Shown: positions 13,501 through 28,400 of the stretch, piece after piece
Layout: the number at the start of each line of letters is the position of its first letter
Position numbering within the stretch: position 1 is the stretch's first letter
Assembly: GCA_037903355.1 (NCBI GenBank)
Contig: JBAJFE010000037.1
Location: 992,001-1,056,000 of the forward strand
DNA length: 64,000 nt
Reading direction: 5' to 3'
Origin: Trichuris trichiura
Lineage: Eukaryota > Nematoda > Enoplea > Trichinellida > Trichuridae
Position numbers and translations under genes: made by a program
The notes under the pieces: model-generated
The model's input: only the letters and a program-made list of their open reading frames with translations
Database searches by the model: none
What the model was told of the DNA's origin: nothing

Positions 13501-16486
13501 TGAACAGTTCCCTATCGAGTAGGTGCGTTCCATTTTCCATTCAGATTTTGCGGCTTTACAACAGCAGACAATATAGAATAATAGAATATGTAAACATGCG
13601 GTATGTTGGCAAGGTCCCGTCTGCTTCTTACGTAACTGGACCTTATCAGAGGTTGTTACTCTTATCAATATTTCAACCGATACTGGCGATTTTTGTTTAT
13701 CATTTCATAGTTTTAATAAGTCGATGATGGTTTTTATTTCAGATTTTTTTTGCGTTTCGTTTTTTACATCAAGTATCGCCTACACTCTGGTTGTTGACCA
13801 GATGGCTCCGCTTAGAGATGCGTGACTAAAGTTGAAGCGATTCCATTCTTTTGTTCTCTTAACAAACCGCTGGTGAATTGTTTGGCCAGGTGGCATTTTA
13901 GCTGCTTCGAATCGTACGATGACAAGTCAAGTAGTCAATCAACTTCGTGCGCGACGTAAAATCGTCTCGTGGAACACTTTGCAAATGAGTAAAAGGTGCC
14001 ATTCAAAATTGTTGCGCACGCAAGGGACGATTTCATTGACGACTGTCTTTTGTCCCTTTAGCTATTGACAGAAAAAGAGTTTTGAATGAGAACTGTATTT
14101 TACGTGGCCCGCTCAGAAAACTGTTCTGCTGAGGAGCAAATAGAGATGCCATTGCTGAATTGTCGATAAAAGGCAGCAGCGTACGTTTTATGAATAATTG
14201 AAGTCGTTACGCACTGATAGGCATAGTTAGGCGATTGGGTAAAATGCAGGCGTGCATTTTGTCTTCCTTGCTGTCACTACTGCTTAACAGACCGCCTGGT
14301 GGATACGTCGAGCGCACATGTAGCGCTGTCCTGCAGGATTTTCTGGCCATTCGTCAACTTCCGACGAGAATGCAATAGTTTGCATAGCATTTCCAGCTAG
14401 TAGTCAACAATTTTTGATCGAACTGAACCATTGTTTTACTTTTTCTATTTCCATCCATTGAAACGGAAAACAGCTAAATGCATTGCTCGTTCGAGCTTCT
14501 CTAAACTACGACAATTTATTCCGCGAATTTGCTGTCTACGCAACCGCTTCAAATGAACTGGACGACAAAGAGATCAATTTCTCCTTTCCTCATTGGTTAA
14601 CATTGCTTTTTGGCCCGCTTCCAAGACAAGAATGATTTGTTTTCACCGTCCCTTTTCAGCGAACGAATTTACATACTTTCTTAGAACCACACGCTTCTAA
14701 AATTCATTCTCTGAGCTATTGTTTACATTCGTCTCTCTCTCTCATCAGCGCATTGATGTTGACAGCTGACAATGCAACGAGTCATTTCAAAGTTGACTAT
14801 GGCTAAATGACTAGTTGAACTTACAGAACTTTTAATGCAAATTCACTATTCATTAGATTCGGTCATGCTGACATCCTTACATGTCCATATATGTAAGCGT
14901 GTGAATGACCACGTTGTTATCTTTGAGAGATATGTTTGTCCGAACGATATGCGTCATAGATTCTTCAACGGGATTGTATTTAAGGTGAAACTTGAATGTC
15001 CAAACCGCGATGGGATTCATCCGACTTTTAAATCTCCCAAATACGTGTCATTTTTAAGATTCGTCACTCAAGCTTTCGTGAAAGCGTCTCTTTTTAAATT
15101 TTTTAGTGTATACATTTCCTCAATATTATGGCTGCCACGCTAGCTTATGAACGATCAAGCTCTTGTTGTCCTATGCGATAGGCACAGTTAACCACTGGTT
15201 GGTATGACATGTAGTGGAGAAGGAAAAGCTGTTATAGGCACAGATAGGGTTTGCTCATTGCTAATAACATGTACATGGGATAAACCGTTGCAACAAAATG
15301 AAGCTATCGATCGTAAAGACAAGTTGTCACTCTTCAATTTCAGAGGCCACCGTAGAGTATAATAAATCGAATCGAAGTGTAGTCATGAAAAGTCGTCTGT
15401 TGGGTAATTACGCGAGCTGACATTTTAGCAGTCATAATCCTTTGTAATTAACAATGATTAAGCTGATTCCTTGACGCGATCCCTTCTTTGGAAAGCAGTT
15501 CACGTTGAGGAATTCATTTTCCCGAATAGTAACGACTTCGTTAATCCCTTTAGTAGTAGTTATAATGTTTTGAAAGATCGAATTTGAATTCTTGCGAACA
15601 TTTTTGTTAGTTCGACTGGCGCTTCTTGCATATTTCTCCAGCTTTTTGCCGGCGGCAGAATGCTAATGGTGTAGTTGCAAGTTGTTTTGCAAAGGAGCTT
15701 TTAGTCAACCAACCTTTTTGAGCAGTGCCGCTTTTGCTTCTAAACATACAAATAGACTTCAGGCGTAACTATCCTGAACATCACAGCCTTATCTCCTGTC
15801 AAATCAATGCATTTTTCGAATTTGTTTATTTTATACAACGGTTAGCTGTTTGTTACAGACGCTGACTTGCGGGCGCAGGTCTGTAGTTTGATTGAAAATT
15901 AGGACAGAGTTTGCGTGGAATTATTCAAATTAGCTATATTTTCTGCAAAGACTGAGGAAGCGCGTTAGTTTTCAATTCTGACGACTTCGCCCAATTTCAC
16001 GCGTTATGCTTGCGGTAGAATGACTGCATAAGTTGTGCGGCTAAGACAGGCCGCTTGCAAACTTCTTTGAAATGCGCAGCGCGTAAAAGTCGCCTGAATG
16101 GATAAGTTGCGTTAGGCTTTAGCGCATGCAAACCAATAACTCGGTTCACCTGATTATCAGGTGTTTACAGTAATTTAACTCTGTTGTCGTTAACGTTGGT
16201 TTTGAGCGATGGTCGATTGGCTTATTCTCGATTCAGCCTAAATTGTAGTTCAAAAGTCTAAGTTTCACATAGTTCTCGTCTCGGCAGCCTTTGCCGCAAC
16301 GTTGAGCGGGCAAGCGGACATTTACAAATTGATTCGCAGGCTTTATTTAGTTAGCTACAGGGTTTTTTGTTAAAAAAACATGATTGGCAGTTGTTTTGGT
16401 TTGCGTAATAAGTAAATCTGATCTATTGGTTGACTCTAACGGTCATTTTATGTTCAGTCGGATTCCAATTGTCATTAATTTCAGTG
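7523..16486. other. Intergenic/5' region between divergent genes, no gene supported
   Basis: About 9 kb separates the myosin (minus) and TSC22-domain (plus) genes. Open frames here are short (at most about 100 codons), lack recognisable motifs and have no convincing splice partners. The region should contain the promoters and perhaps non-coding first exons of both neighbours, but I could not place any. No tRNA, rRNA or transposase sequence was recognised. Confidence 0.6.
16470..16486 (+). promoter_or_regulatory. Splice acceptor 2 nt before the TSC22-domain ATG
   Basis: ATTAATTTCAG ends at 16484 and the ATG begins at 16487. So short a leader after an acceptor is typical of spliced-leader trans-splicing in nematodes, but it also fits a 5'-UTR intron. 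Confidence 0.5.
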
Positions 16487-19400
16487 ATGACCGACGGCAC
16501 GGGCGCCTTGGGTAGGGCGCCTGATAAAGAGAGTCATTTCGTAGTGACCCGCGTTGAGCAATCTTCGCAAGATGACAGCGTGTTAGATGACGGTGAAAGT
16601 GCCACGCCGAGCTCAGTCTTTTCTTCTGGCCGGGCAGACAAGGGCGCAGCGCCATCCAGTGTGGTGTTTAAAATAGGAGATTCGCCTGTGTTCCGTTCAT
16701 CCGCAACCGATTCGACTGGTCTTTCGTTGCCATTGCATACCAGTTACCCGGAGACATCGTCCGCCGTTACAATTAGTTTAATTTCCAATTCTGAACCCTC
16801 CAGCGCGCATATGATTCATTCGCATTCGTCGAGATTTCACATAGTGACCCTTGACGACAACCCGTTTCGAAGAGGGCGATGGTTATGCAAAGAAAAGCAG
16901 GTAACTGATGATCCTAAGCCTTCGACCGATCTCTCCGTGGAAACGGCTCGACGGAAATTCACCGTGCATCCCGTTGCAACCGTTGCTTTAACCGCCCCAG
17001 CCAATGGTTCAACAAGTGTCAGTAGCCCCTCTTTGGTAAATGCTTCAACGCCCATCTCTAATACTGGCGTTCGAAATGATAATTCTTATCAAGCTGCTGC
17101 AACTTCCATTATGGAATCAGGTGAGCCGTCACTGTTACTCTATGAAATTGCCTATTTCCTGTCCAAATGTTGTTCGTCGTGATGCACGGCTTTTCGGTAC
17201 AAAATGTGGTCGAGCGTTATCTTTGCATACTTTGCGTCCTGTCGATAACCCGTAGGCACTGTAGTTTCTTTCTGATGGTCACGATTTTTTTTGTATCAAA
17301 GGAGGAAACAGCGTTTGGCATTACTTTGTTGTTCCCTTTGGAGAATTGTCGATGTAATGTCGTAATGGGCATCGCTTAACAGCGATTCCAATATTCAATC
17401 CAACGTCCCATGTCGTGGATTTGTCAAACTGACGCTTCTTATGCTCAAAGTTTATTTAACGTTATTGTGTGTTCCCTCTTGGAACCATTGGTGCATTGAG
17501 AAAAAGATAGGCGTCTCTCAGCGGGTTTCAGATGAGATGCTGCTCCTACCGTATGGAAGAAAGCCTGAAAATATCTTCTATACAGTGCGTCAATTTAATA
17601 TTCTCGTTTGTACTCCAGCGGTTTGCGTCAATGCTAAGAAGGGTGGATGCGGGTTCGTCATATTCATCTCTGTGGATATTTTTGCAAAAATTTATTTTAT
17701 CTACATGAAGTATTCAGAGCATTTGTTTTAAGTTGCGTTCGAGAAGGCGTTGTTATAATAAGACACGGTTGTTAATGATTGGAGGGAAGTTTTTTCAAAA
17801 ACTTGTTCATCCCTTCTCCGTCAGTAGAGTTGTCATTTCCTTCGATTTATTGAAAATTATTAGGTTCAAAGTACTTTATAGATTTTCCCTATAAAACATT
17901 CCCTCTGTAATGTAATTTGTATTCTCCCTGTATAATGTGCATACGTGAAACAAATAAATTTCGTATTTTGGTTTGGGTCTCGTCTCCCACATCGCATTTC
18001 ATTTGCAACATTCGTATTTTAATTTCTACCTGCCCTTAAAGCTAGAACGAAGACAGTGCGACAAGTGCTTATGTTCAAAGCCCATAGGTTAGATTGGTAC
18101 AAGGTTGCTTCAGTTTTCATTGTTACAAAAGTCAGATGCGTCGAAAGAAAGAATTCGGAGTGTTTCGTTCTTTAGGAATCTTTTGTCGGCAGATCAATGG
18201 ATTAGCTTATAGTGAGAATCAATGTTCTGTCACCGCCTATTCTCAGATCGTTCCGGCGGCTTAGAGTCACTGAATAGAGAGAGCACTTTTGTTTACCGAA
18301 GCAGCATTCTTTGTTACCGAGAACTGTCGCGTTTGAACAATTCTTGATGATTGTTAGTTCCGACAACTGCTTTTCCAGCGTGCCAAACAAGCAGAGCAGC
18401 TTTTAAAAATTATCATTTCTTTTTATCTGAATGAAAGAAGTTGTAGTCGATTTTGCTACGAAGCCGTCGTAGAAAGATATTTAATAACTGATTGATATTG
18501 GGTCACCCTCTTTGTTCAACGTTTTCTATATTCTTTCCTTACGAATTTTTAAAATAGTTCTTAAAAATGTGCGTTACTCATTGTTGCGTTCTTTTTTTTT
18601 AGATAGTTTCTTGTCTTCAGTACCGGAAATACTTTCGGGCGGTAGCGCAGCTGGTCCAGTTGGGCGAAGTATCCCTGATACTGCGAAATCCATTGCATCC
18701 CCTATAGCTGTTGCTCCGCGAGAGCCTAAACTATCGTCGACATCGGGTGTTCGTTCGAAACCATTGCTTTCATTAGTCAATGGTGACGAAAATGCTGGAC
18801 AGATGTTGGACAGTCTTTTGCCTGCAATCTCATCTCCGATTGACACTGTTGTCGAGCAGCTCAGCGCCGATCACATATTGCGTGAAATCGGAAGGTGGGT
18901 ACCGCTTTTCAGTTATTCAGTTTCACGTTCACGTTAGGCTTTTTTGCTTAACAGAGCGAAACGTTTTTAAAGGAAGTATTCGATTTCCGCTTGAACGTAA
19001 TCCTTAATCCATATGCTTCGATTCCCAACCGTTGCGCATTTGAGAAAGGCTTTTTTCACTTGAAACTTGCGACATGCAAATAAGTTGACGATGGCATCGG
19101 CAACGCCATCACTGTCCTTAGAGATTCCATTGAAAAGTACAATGTTTGCAAGAGAATGTTGTGTTCTTTTCGTCACTTAGTTAAGGGAGAATAGATTGTC
19201 GCCAGCAAACTGAACTCCAGCTTAAGTTGTATGTTGGCTATTCTTGTCGCAGCCTATAGAGAACGTAATCGTATTGTGGAACTTACGGAATGACCAATCT
19301 GGTCAATGTTGGTGCTTTTCAGTTGACCGTGTAGTAGAAGAGCTACTTACTGCCTCAACATTTATTCATCTGTCCTTGCTGCAGCCATTAGTTTTCTTGA

Positions 19401-22400
19401 CTGTTCATTTTTTTGGTAGCGTCCGTTAGTTGTTTGGTCTTGTTTTCTTAAAGCCGTGAAACGTAAGGAAACTTTTTACAAACTTTCAAGCATTTGCAAC
19501 TTTTGCATGTGGTCGCATATGTTTGCAGAGAACGCAGAAGTCAACGTGGTACTTCCAAAGCGACGCGAAAGATGAATGTTAGTACAAGGAACTTTTCGCT
19601 TTCCCTTTAGGAACGTAACAACTTAGCATACGTGTTACGTGCTCTTACTATTTTTCAGGACCGAAACGTAAACAACAAATGTCACGCACAAATCTCTGCT
19701 TGTTTATAAGAGTAAACTTTAGGAGCTTTCAGCCGCGCGCAAAAGTTGTATAGCGAATGAGCAAATCAATAATTTTGTGCGAATGTTACTTTTGATATGC
19801 GATCATTGTTTAGTTGCAATAGTCGTAGTGCAAGTTATGCTCCGAAAGCGAATGCGTATACAGTGTAGTTTATCTATTTCTAAATTGGTCGGCATTTAGA
19901 ATTGCGAATGAACTTTGTCTCACCTGGTTAGGGCATTTTCACGTTGAAGTTTTGTGTAGGAACTTGTCTTGGCTGGTTGATAACTTGAAATGTTACAATT
20001 GCATCTTATCAGGCATAGGCGACTGTGATTTATTATTTAGCGAGAATGGTGCTAAACGTTTTTTTTGACAGCAGTTGATGGCGAGTCGTCAACAACATCG
20101 TTAATGACGCAAAGCAGCGGCTTCTTCGAACGAGTAGCTTAGTATTCTGGTGGCATATTCACTCTTTAGCTGAGCTGACTGCATTACGGCATGTCCGATG
20201 TTGCTTTGCAGCAATTCCGTTCGTGAATGACATTGATGCGCATAGCTTGAATGGAGATTAGTTCCTGCTGGTTGCATGCGGAGAGCCGCGTCGAGTGGAC
20301 GTCTACTTGCTACTTCCTCGAAGCGCTGTACGTTTACTTATTTTCTTGTGGTTAATCTTTTTTTGTCTATTCAAAGTCATTTTATTCATACAATAAGACG
20401 GTAGAGACGTCTGCAGTAGGGGAAACGTTCAAAATAGGTGTTCATTTTATCGCTGTTTACTGTTGATTCATTGTGCTTTCTTGGTTGAGCGGTTAGTTTT
20501 ATTGCTCAACCGAAACATTGAGCTCCTTTTTCATTCAATGTAGAATCGCAAAGCAACAACGTTCCTTTGCAACTTCAATTGCTTTAGTGACCTAATTGAT
20601 CGGTAATAGGAACAATCTTTGCCTAACGATGACGAGAGAAATATTCGTTCGTATTTTGATTGTGCTATGCGTCCATATAGGTGGTACTTAAAAGTCGCTG
20701 CTTAAACAATTAATTATTTTTGTTGATTGCGTTAGATTTTAGCTTCCTCTGTTATTCTTGAAAGACCATTCGATTTTTGAGCCACGTTAGCCGTACGTCC
20801 CTACAATATATTTCCTATTCCATGGACAACTTTGAATGAATCAGTTGTAGTCGCTGAGTATATTTGGGTGCAAAGTAAGGAAATGCTAACTGCTTTTTAC
20901 TCGTTTGTCCTTCAGCGAGGTACTTTGCGCACAAACTGTTTCGATGTTGCCTCAAAGCGCATTAGCATTATCAAAACTCAATGCCGTTTTCCCAGTGGTT
21001 TTAAGTGTAAGGAAAAACTCTGCTTAAAATAAGCTGAAAATTTTGTGCAGAGACACTTGCACGCACGTGTTAAATTTCGGTATTTCGTTATTGCGTACGG
21101 TTGCAGTTCGTCTTGAAAATTTAAATGTATACTTGTAAAAGTTGGAGAGCAGTTAATTTTTCCAAAAGTGTTCGGGGAAATGTTTTCATGCTGCTGTTAT
21201 TGATCAAGTTTTGATTAATGTCATTTTTGTTTGTTAAGAAAAGGAAATGACATATGGGGATCGCTAAAATTGTGTTTGTTTGGAAGTTGACAAAACTCTT
21301 CATTGTCTTGTTGTTTTGACCGTTAATTTTACCCTGAAAAATAACTGAAGAAAGCTTCAATTAAGCAGTTGTTTGGGTGTTAACTTTTTGTACGTATTTT
21401 TGATGGGAACCGCCTTGTCTAACGTTCCCCATTTTCTGTTACTCCCTGAAACTGTTGATTCTTTCATTCTGAGACTTAATTGTTGTAAGATCTATAACTT
21501 TCCTGGCCATGGCATTAATAAAGTGCAGGAAATTAAGTATTTCATAATTGTGTATGGAAATGAGTCCCATACTGAATTGGAATCGATTATTGAAAATTAG
21601 CGGAGCTTTCGAGAAGCTGATATTCCCATCGTCAACGCTCATTAAATCCATTGTTTCTAATTAACTGTTGAACAATTGTAAGTCGTTGTTGCCGACTTCA
21701 TAACTTATTCTCTTACTACGGTTTGACGATAGGAGAAAGTTGGTTTAGGAAACTGAAAAAGTTAAGGAAGCTTCGTTTTTGTAAGCTACAGCTGCTTATT
21801 TTAAAGGGATGAAAGTGTCCAAGAAAGATAGATTCAAACCTCGGTTGTTTTTAAAAAAGTCGCTGCTTCTTCCTGTAATGTGTTCAGGCTGAAGCGGTTT
21901 TTGCTTTGTTAAACGCAGCTTCCGTAAAAATCTCTTTGCGTAGTCAGCGTTACGCGACTTCTAAGAAAGGAACGTCAGCCTGGTCGCTCTTTAGCGCTAA
22001 CGACAGAAACAGATTTTTTTGAAAGCCACTAAAAACGGTAAGAAGAACTGTTTCAACAGGAAAAGCGCTATAAGACAACGAAACGATGAATCTCTGTAGG
22101 TTCTAAATAACTAGAATTTGTTGCTATTTTTGTTAAGTCGGAAAATACATGTCCTTGCTGTCTATTTCAATCCTTTGTTTTGTAATATGGCATTGTAGCT
22201 TGTTTACTGTACTTGTAAGTAAATGTTTCCCAACCTTTTCGGGACCATGCCCCACGTTGCAGGTTGTATTTTTCTGCATTTTCACGCACCTTTCGTTGTC
22301 GCGCCCTCCTGCTCGAAGTGCTTAAGCGGTAAAGCTGCTTTCCCATCCTGAAACTTTTACTCCTCAGTGGTCCCGTTATCTCGTGAGAACCCGCTAGGTC

Positions 22401-25400
22401 ACCCTTGCCTTTTGTGAGGCTTTAAGTTCCTGAAGGACCCAGATGCCTCCATTCAGTGTTGCTTCTGTAAACCATTCTAGCTGATACTAATGCTGGACTC
22501 AATAGAACGTCACAGACTTTTACATCATAGTCAAACAATGTATTTGTACAGGTAGTGAACTTATTTTTGTGCTTAATTCTTCGCACTTGCTGCACGTTCA
22601 GAAAGTATAACCGTAGAATGCAGCTGTTTTGTAAACCTTTTTATTGAATTCTTCCATATGTGTTGCTGGCACTAAAGGGAATTCTTTGTAGTGTACATTA
22701 ATGTGGAAATTTTGCCATTTTGTGTAAGCAATGCTAAAAACATTTCCATACGCATAATGAGCAACAGTAAGCACAATACCTTTTTGCTATTGTTTTACGA
22801 AGTTGTAAAGTAGTAGCGCATAAATATGTGAAGTTCAATTTTAAGAGTTTTCGTTGCTGCTTCTAAAAAATGTAGCGCCTGCTAATATAAGTGGTGTGAT
22901 CGCTGCGCGAATATAAATTATGTTCCTTTGCCGAGTTCAAACTATACTCCGACATATGTGATGGTACTGACTTACGTTGAAGTTGTAAGAATCACCTCTT
23001 CGTAATATCACATAATTATGAGGGAGTACATATACAAGAACACGACCCCCATTTACATTTCTTCATTTTTCCTGACAAAGTAATATATTGTTTTTTTATT
23101 GAATTTCCCGTTGTAGAACAATTATTTATTACATGCTAGTTTAAAGCTTATAGGAACCCGGCTGTTGCGACTCTCAGCAGCATCAAAGTACTGCTGTTTT
23201 GTATTTCATAGTGGTCTGTGACTGCGGTTAGAATGAAATGGTTTAAAGGTTTCTTTCTCTTTTCTTTGGGTTTTATGTTTCGGTTTATTTGTTGATTAAC
23301 CCTTTTGTTCTGTTTATTGCATTTCTTGCGCTGTGCTTTCCTTTTCATTGTTGTTTTTTGTTTAATTTTATTACTTTACTGTTGCATGTCATTACGCCGT
23401 CAGATTATCTCTCGTTGACTCGCTCTCATGAGGCTAAGTCGGACCGTTTCAAATATAGCAATTGGAATACGGCGCGTTGTTTAGGAGATACTTATGTTAT
23501 AGCCTACTTTTATTTGATTTCACGATTAAACCTTTCAACGTTGTCCTAACGTAGATATTACTCATTCGGCATATAGGCTTATAAAACATTTCTAGAGGCA
23601 GCGCTTCAGTAGTGTTAAGAGTAGCTCCTGAATACGACTTGAACAATTTGTGTAGAAAGCTGACTTGCGTTTTCCAGCGCGGACAATTTGATACCTCGGT
23701 TTTTGACGCCGTCTGGTAGCTATGTTTGGACTCGACACGCAACGGGCAAAAACCATGCTCTATTTTAGCTAATAAACGGTTTCTACTCGTTGCAAACAAA
23801 ATACGATATATTCTGACGTCCTTAAGAAGTGTTGCCTTTAATGGGCGAATTCATATAGGATGTTTATGCATTCCGTATGCAGATTCTTATGTTGGAAAAT
23901 GTCTGATGTAGTTGCACGTTGAATTGGTCGCTTTTTTGAAAGTGGCGGGCTTTTTTGCGTTCTTATCATCACTTTTGTTGTCATATTTAACAGAAAATGC
24001 GTAAAACATTTCACAGTTTATGCACTCTGCCTTCTTCGATAGGTATCGTAAGGTTAACTGCTCGACGTTGTAAAATCTATTTCTTATTTGAATCATTCTA
24101 CCAGTAGTCTGCAAAATCTGCTTATATCTATGAAAAGGTGTCATGAACATCCTTAACGCAGTTAGGCGAACAGTCGAACGTCTTTGCTCTTGGCTGAATC
24201 GTCCATTTTTGAATGCAAATAGCAACGAATAGCTTTTAACTTCCAGTGTGAAAGAAACGCTGTGCTCATCGGAGCTGCTTCCTCCAAGCATTGTGAACAT
24301 AATATAAAGATAGGTCGTTTGACAAGTTGGCGCGTTTTGCATTCGTCCATTTGTTTCAACGTAGCCACATTTTAGTAATGCAGTCAGTTCGCAAGTACTT
24401 CGAAGTCATTCATCTTTAAATGCTCCATCGCATTAACTGACAGCGCAGAGAAACGAGAAAGTTTAAATAACTTTTCGACTTTTGCACCAACGAATGAATG
24501 AACAGATGCAAAAGGCTTCCGTTTTCTTTTCCTCTCTATCTCTCATTGACGTCTCCTCGCGGCAATGCCGACGCGAATTAATCACGTATTAGTTCCCATA
24601 AAGTATTTTTTCTAATGTTATTTTCTGTCAGCTGGCAAATGTTTTATTGCCTCTATTTTAGAGAAAATTTTTAACTTGGGCATCCGTTAAACTTTTTGGA
24701 AGAATTTCATTTAAATATCCTTTTCTCTGCTTACGCAAAATAGACGTTGTCATTCATTTTTGCTCGGCAAATCCGCTCGGCTCATTTATTGGGCGTCAAT
24801 TTTGAAACTGCGATATCGCTTATACTGCCTCCTTTGATTCGTCTCGGCATTCTAATTGTAAGATCATTTGAAATGACGTAGTCATTACTTGTCATTTTGC
24901 CATGGTTGAAACGCTTTGACAAATGTTCAATAGCTTCGCAAAACTGATCCAACTTTGAAAGGAATGCGAACTTGCCATTGCGCTCGTTGCAATTAGGAAG
25001 TTGTTTCCTTCCTGTCGCTGCATGTGCGTCACGATTGAAATTTGACGCAATTCTAAAGCGCTGCTGGAAATGTTCTTCGATGTTCTGAAATGACGTACTG
25101 CAAATTTCTTTAACTTCTTTTGTCCCCATTTATTTGTGCTCGCTATTACTTCACGCGGTTTGGTTGTTGTCTGAGCGCATCAAACCCAACAGTACGGCTT
25201 CAATGAAAAGTTTTCCTTTGTCGACTATTCGCCCATCTCATCTATAGTGATCAAATTTTTAAAACCCTCTCTCTTTTGATAAACATTTTTTAGTAGTATT
25301 TTTTTTCAGTATCTCTTCATTCATTCCGGGCATATAACTTGACCCTGACTTGTATTCACCGGCCGTTCGAAACTTATCGACGTACTGTTTCGTATAATTG

Positions 25401-28400
25401 AGCTTATATATATTTGTATTTCTTGAATAGGCTTGTCTTTTCGGTTGATTTGATTTGTCATACGCTGCTCTGAACTTTTCGATAATTTCTTTATTCTTCG
25501 TCTTTGCGTAAAGTTTGGCTGCTTTTGTAAGGTATGTCGCGCGCAAATTGCGCATAACTTTGATTGTATTGTGCGACAATACAATCATTAAAGTTGTATT
25601 GTGCTCACATTACTCAGTTTGTACTTTAGTAACCACGCTGTTTCTATTAATAGTTTTTGAATATTCTTGACTGGTAATTGTCTAGAGTCAAACTTGTAGA
25701 AAATGAGACCTTATCGAAGCCTAAAAAGTATTCCGACTTTAGTTCTATTTCATTAACCAGCCGACCATGATAGCAGACGAGAGTGATCGATTCCAGTATC
25801 GAAGGCATCCATTAGTTGCAAAGTAGCTCGGATGGACTACCACCGAGTACTCTGCTTTATTTTAAAGCGAAAAATTCAAAATGCCGAGCATGCGAAGTCG
25901 TCCGCTCACGTTACTTTGCGCACAATGTCTTAGTGAAGTTTTGAAGAAGCTTTGAGATGACCGGTGTTCTTTTGGGACCGATGCTATCGTTGCTTCCGCG
26001 TAGCAGCTATTTGTTGAGCTATTGGCAGACGGTTGGTCGAACACTTTTTAAGCGTATCCGTTTAGAAAGAGCGCTTATAAATATTACAGGCTTCATTTGG
26101 TTGGACTCTATTGGCGTGATTGTAATTTCACATTTCGCAAAATGGGGTTTCTCGTCAATCGGCCATTCTTTGAAGGTTCCGGCCTATCCCAAGGCGTTGA
26201 CCACTGTTGAATGCTATTGATTTCGACCTTCGGGCGGATGGAGTTGCATAAACTTTTAAAAATCAATTTTGCCATTAGTGAAGGACCCTTTTGGCCGTTG
26301 GCGAATTTGTCCGCTTTTGGTTGCGCGGGAGATCCTAGGTTTTAGCGCCATAACCGTTAATTATGGAGCTGTTAGAGGTGACGTTCAGTACATTCGGTCG
26401 AGCCTGCTCGTTAATACTGAATGCTCCTTTGAGTAGGGATGACTTTCATTCAAGCTACCATAGTCATGTAATATACGAATTAGCTTCGTTGAAAAAAGCT
26501 TTAGAACAGTTTGTTAACTGACCAGCAGCAGTAGTCGATTTAGGATTCGCTGCGCCAGAAAAAAACATTGATAGTTCTGTGAATGAATCACTAGCACAAT
26601 TGTTACTACTGTTTGCTTTAAAGTCAAACCATTCCTTGGCGTTGTCTGCCTCATCCTAGCCAGACTGGCTGCATGTAGCTTAAAGAAAAATCATTAGTAT
26701 ATCCGAACGGCATAATCGTTACAGCGTCTTTGACTGAACATTTTGAAGTCATCTTTGCTCAGTCATTGCTTCTTTCAACAACACTGAGAAGGGAAGGCAA
26801 GGAATAACGCGCAACTTTAGCGGACGATGTGACTATTGGCGGCATCACCTTAACGATATTTAAGAAATAGTTTGACGACTAATAGCTTCGTTGCGCTTTC
26901 GGTTGACGCTTCCGCAAGCGAGTGGTTTATCCTTCTCTGAGAGAGGAAGAGCGATCATTGTTGACAAAAGGCCTTCCGTATTTTCGCAGCAAACGCTTTG
27001 CAACCACTTGTTATCGTCACCACGCGATTGGTTGGCAGCTGTGGGTGCTGCTCTCTTCTTTTTCCTGTTTAATCTAACTCTTGTTTCGTAAGAGTGAATA
27101 AGAACGACTCGATCGTCTAATGAGCAATCAGTCGTCTGTCTCCTTTAATGCCGTTATGCGGTTCCACCCATTTCCGTCATTGGGATAAATGACGTTTCTT
27201 GTATGCTGATTAATAAAGCAGTCGCAACACTATGAATGCCGTGTCGTCCACAACGACATGGTGGCCATTGCCTACTTCGACCAGTGATCGGCGGTACAGC
27301 GAACCGGCACCGTCGTTATCTCTTAAAGTTCTTCTGGACACACTTTACGGTGATGCACGGTAAGCACGGCAAGTTTCCCTTTGCTCTTCCTTCACGAGTT
27401 GAACTGTTCGCTGTTCAACGTTTACGACCGCATTAATCAGGCCGGCGTGCTTTGAAAACTACGAAAACTAGTTTCTATTGTTGCTAGTTGATCTGAGGCG
27501 GTATTCCAAAATATTTTACATAGCTAAAGTTATTTTTAATTTTTCCAAATAATTTGCGAAGGTGTAACTGCCGAATCAACGACGTGGGGCATATTTTTTG
27601 CGAAACGAAACTGCGAAACTAAATTTCTTCACAAGTTTAGTAAAAGAAGCGACTGATGCGGCAGTGGGAATTTTATTGGGCTGTTCTTATTTTTCTTCTC
27701 GCCGTTATTGCTTATTATACCGTTTTTGCAGCCAGGCTGCAACGGGAGGATCAACGTTGGAAAGTGGTGCTACGCCAAGTGAGGTTGCCATTGACAACAA
27801 AATCGAACAGGCAATGGTAAGCCAACTACTCCTTACTATTTTGTTTATTGAAAAACAGTCCAATTTGCATGCATGCAAATTGTCAAGCTTGATTTAACGC
27901 AATACATGTTAAACTGCAGTCGACTCTAATTGTTTCAATAACAGTTCCATCTTTTCACTGTCATTCTGTTGACCGCCAGTATTGCCCATTGTTTAGGCGC
28001 TTGCGCGAATGCAATTGTCTCCATTTGCCTGCTGCTTTCATTCTTGAATCCGATGATGGCGAAACATTTCAAGTTTAACATTCGAGTTACTGCAACAAAT
28101 GCGCGTATTAATTATGTACTTCAACTGACCGTTTGATATGCGCGAATTTCATTCTTATATCACCGTCGACTTTGTGTTAGCTTAGCGAATCGTATGCGTA
28201 TTGAAGTTTACCTGTCGGCATTTATTTTTATTTCTTCTTGTGTCGTTGGCACGGTTGCGCGTTGTTCGGCCATCGGCTACCCGAAAATCATTTTGTGCCA
28301 AGCACCGGTCGACCAACCCGCCGGCCATAAGGTCGTGCTTGGCACGAAATTGTTGTTCGCTTTTCCGTTTGCATCCATCTATATTTCTTTGTGTAATCAG

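Noticed and set aside
22220..22450. GC-rich stretch starting TTTCCCAACCTTTTCGGG, suspected old hAT MITE
   Set aside because: I could not find the opposite end or a target duplication, so it is not listed as an element.
25259..25588. 109-codon Lys/Tyr-rich minus-strand frame in the TSC22 intron
   Set aside because: No recognisable domain, no splice or promoter support, and AT-rich composition explains it. Conservation would be needed to revive it.
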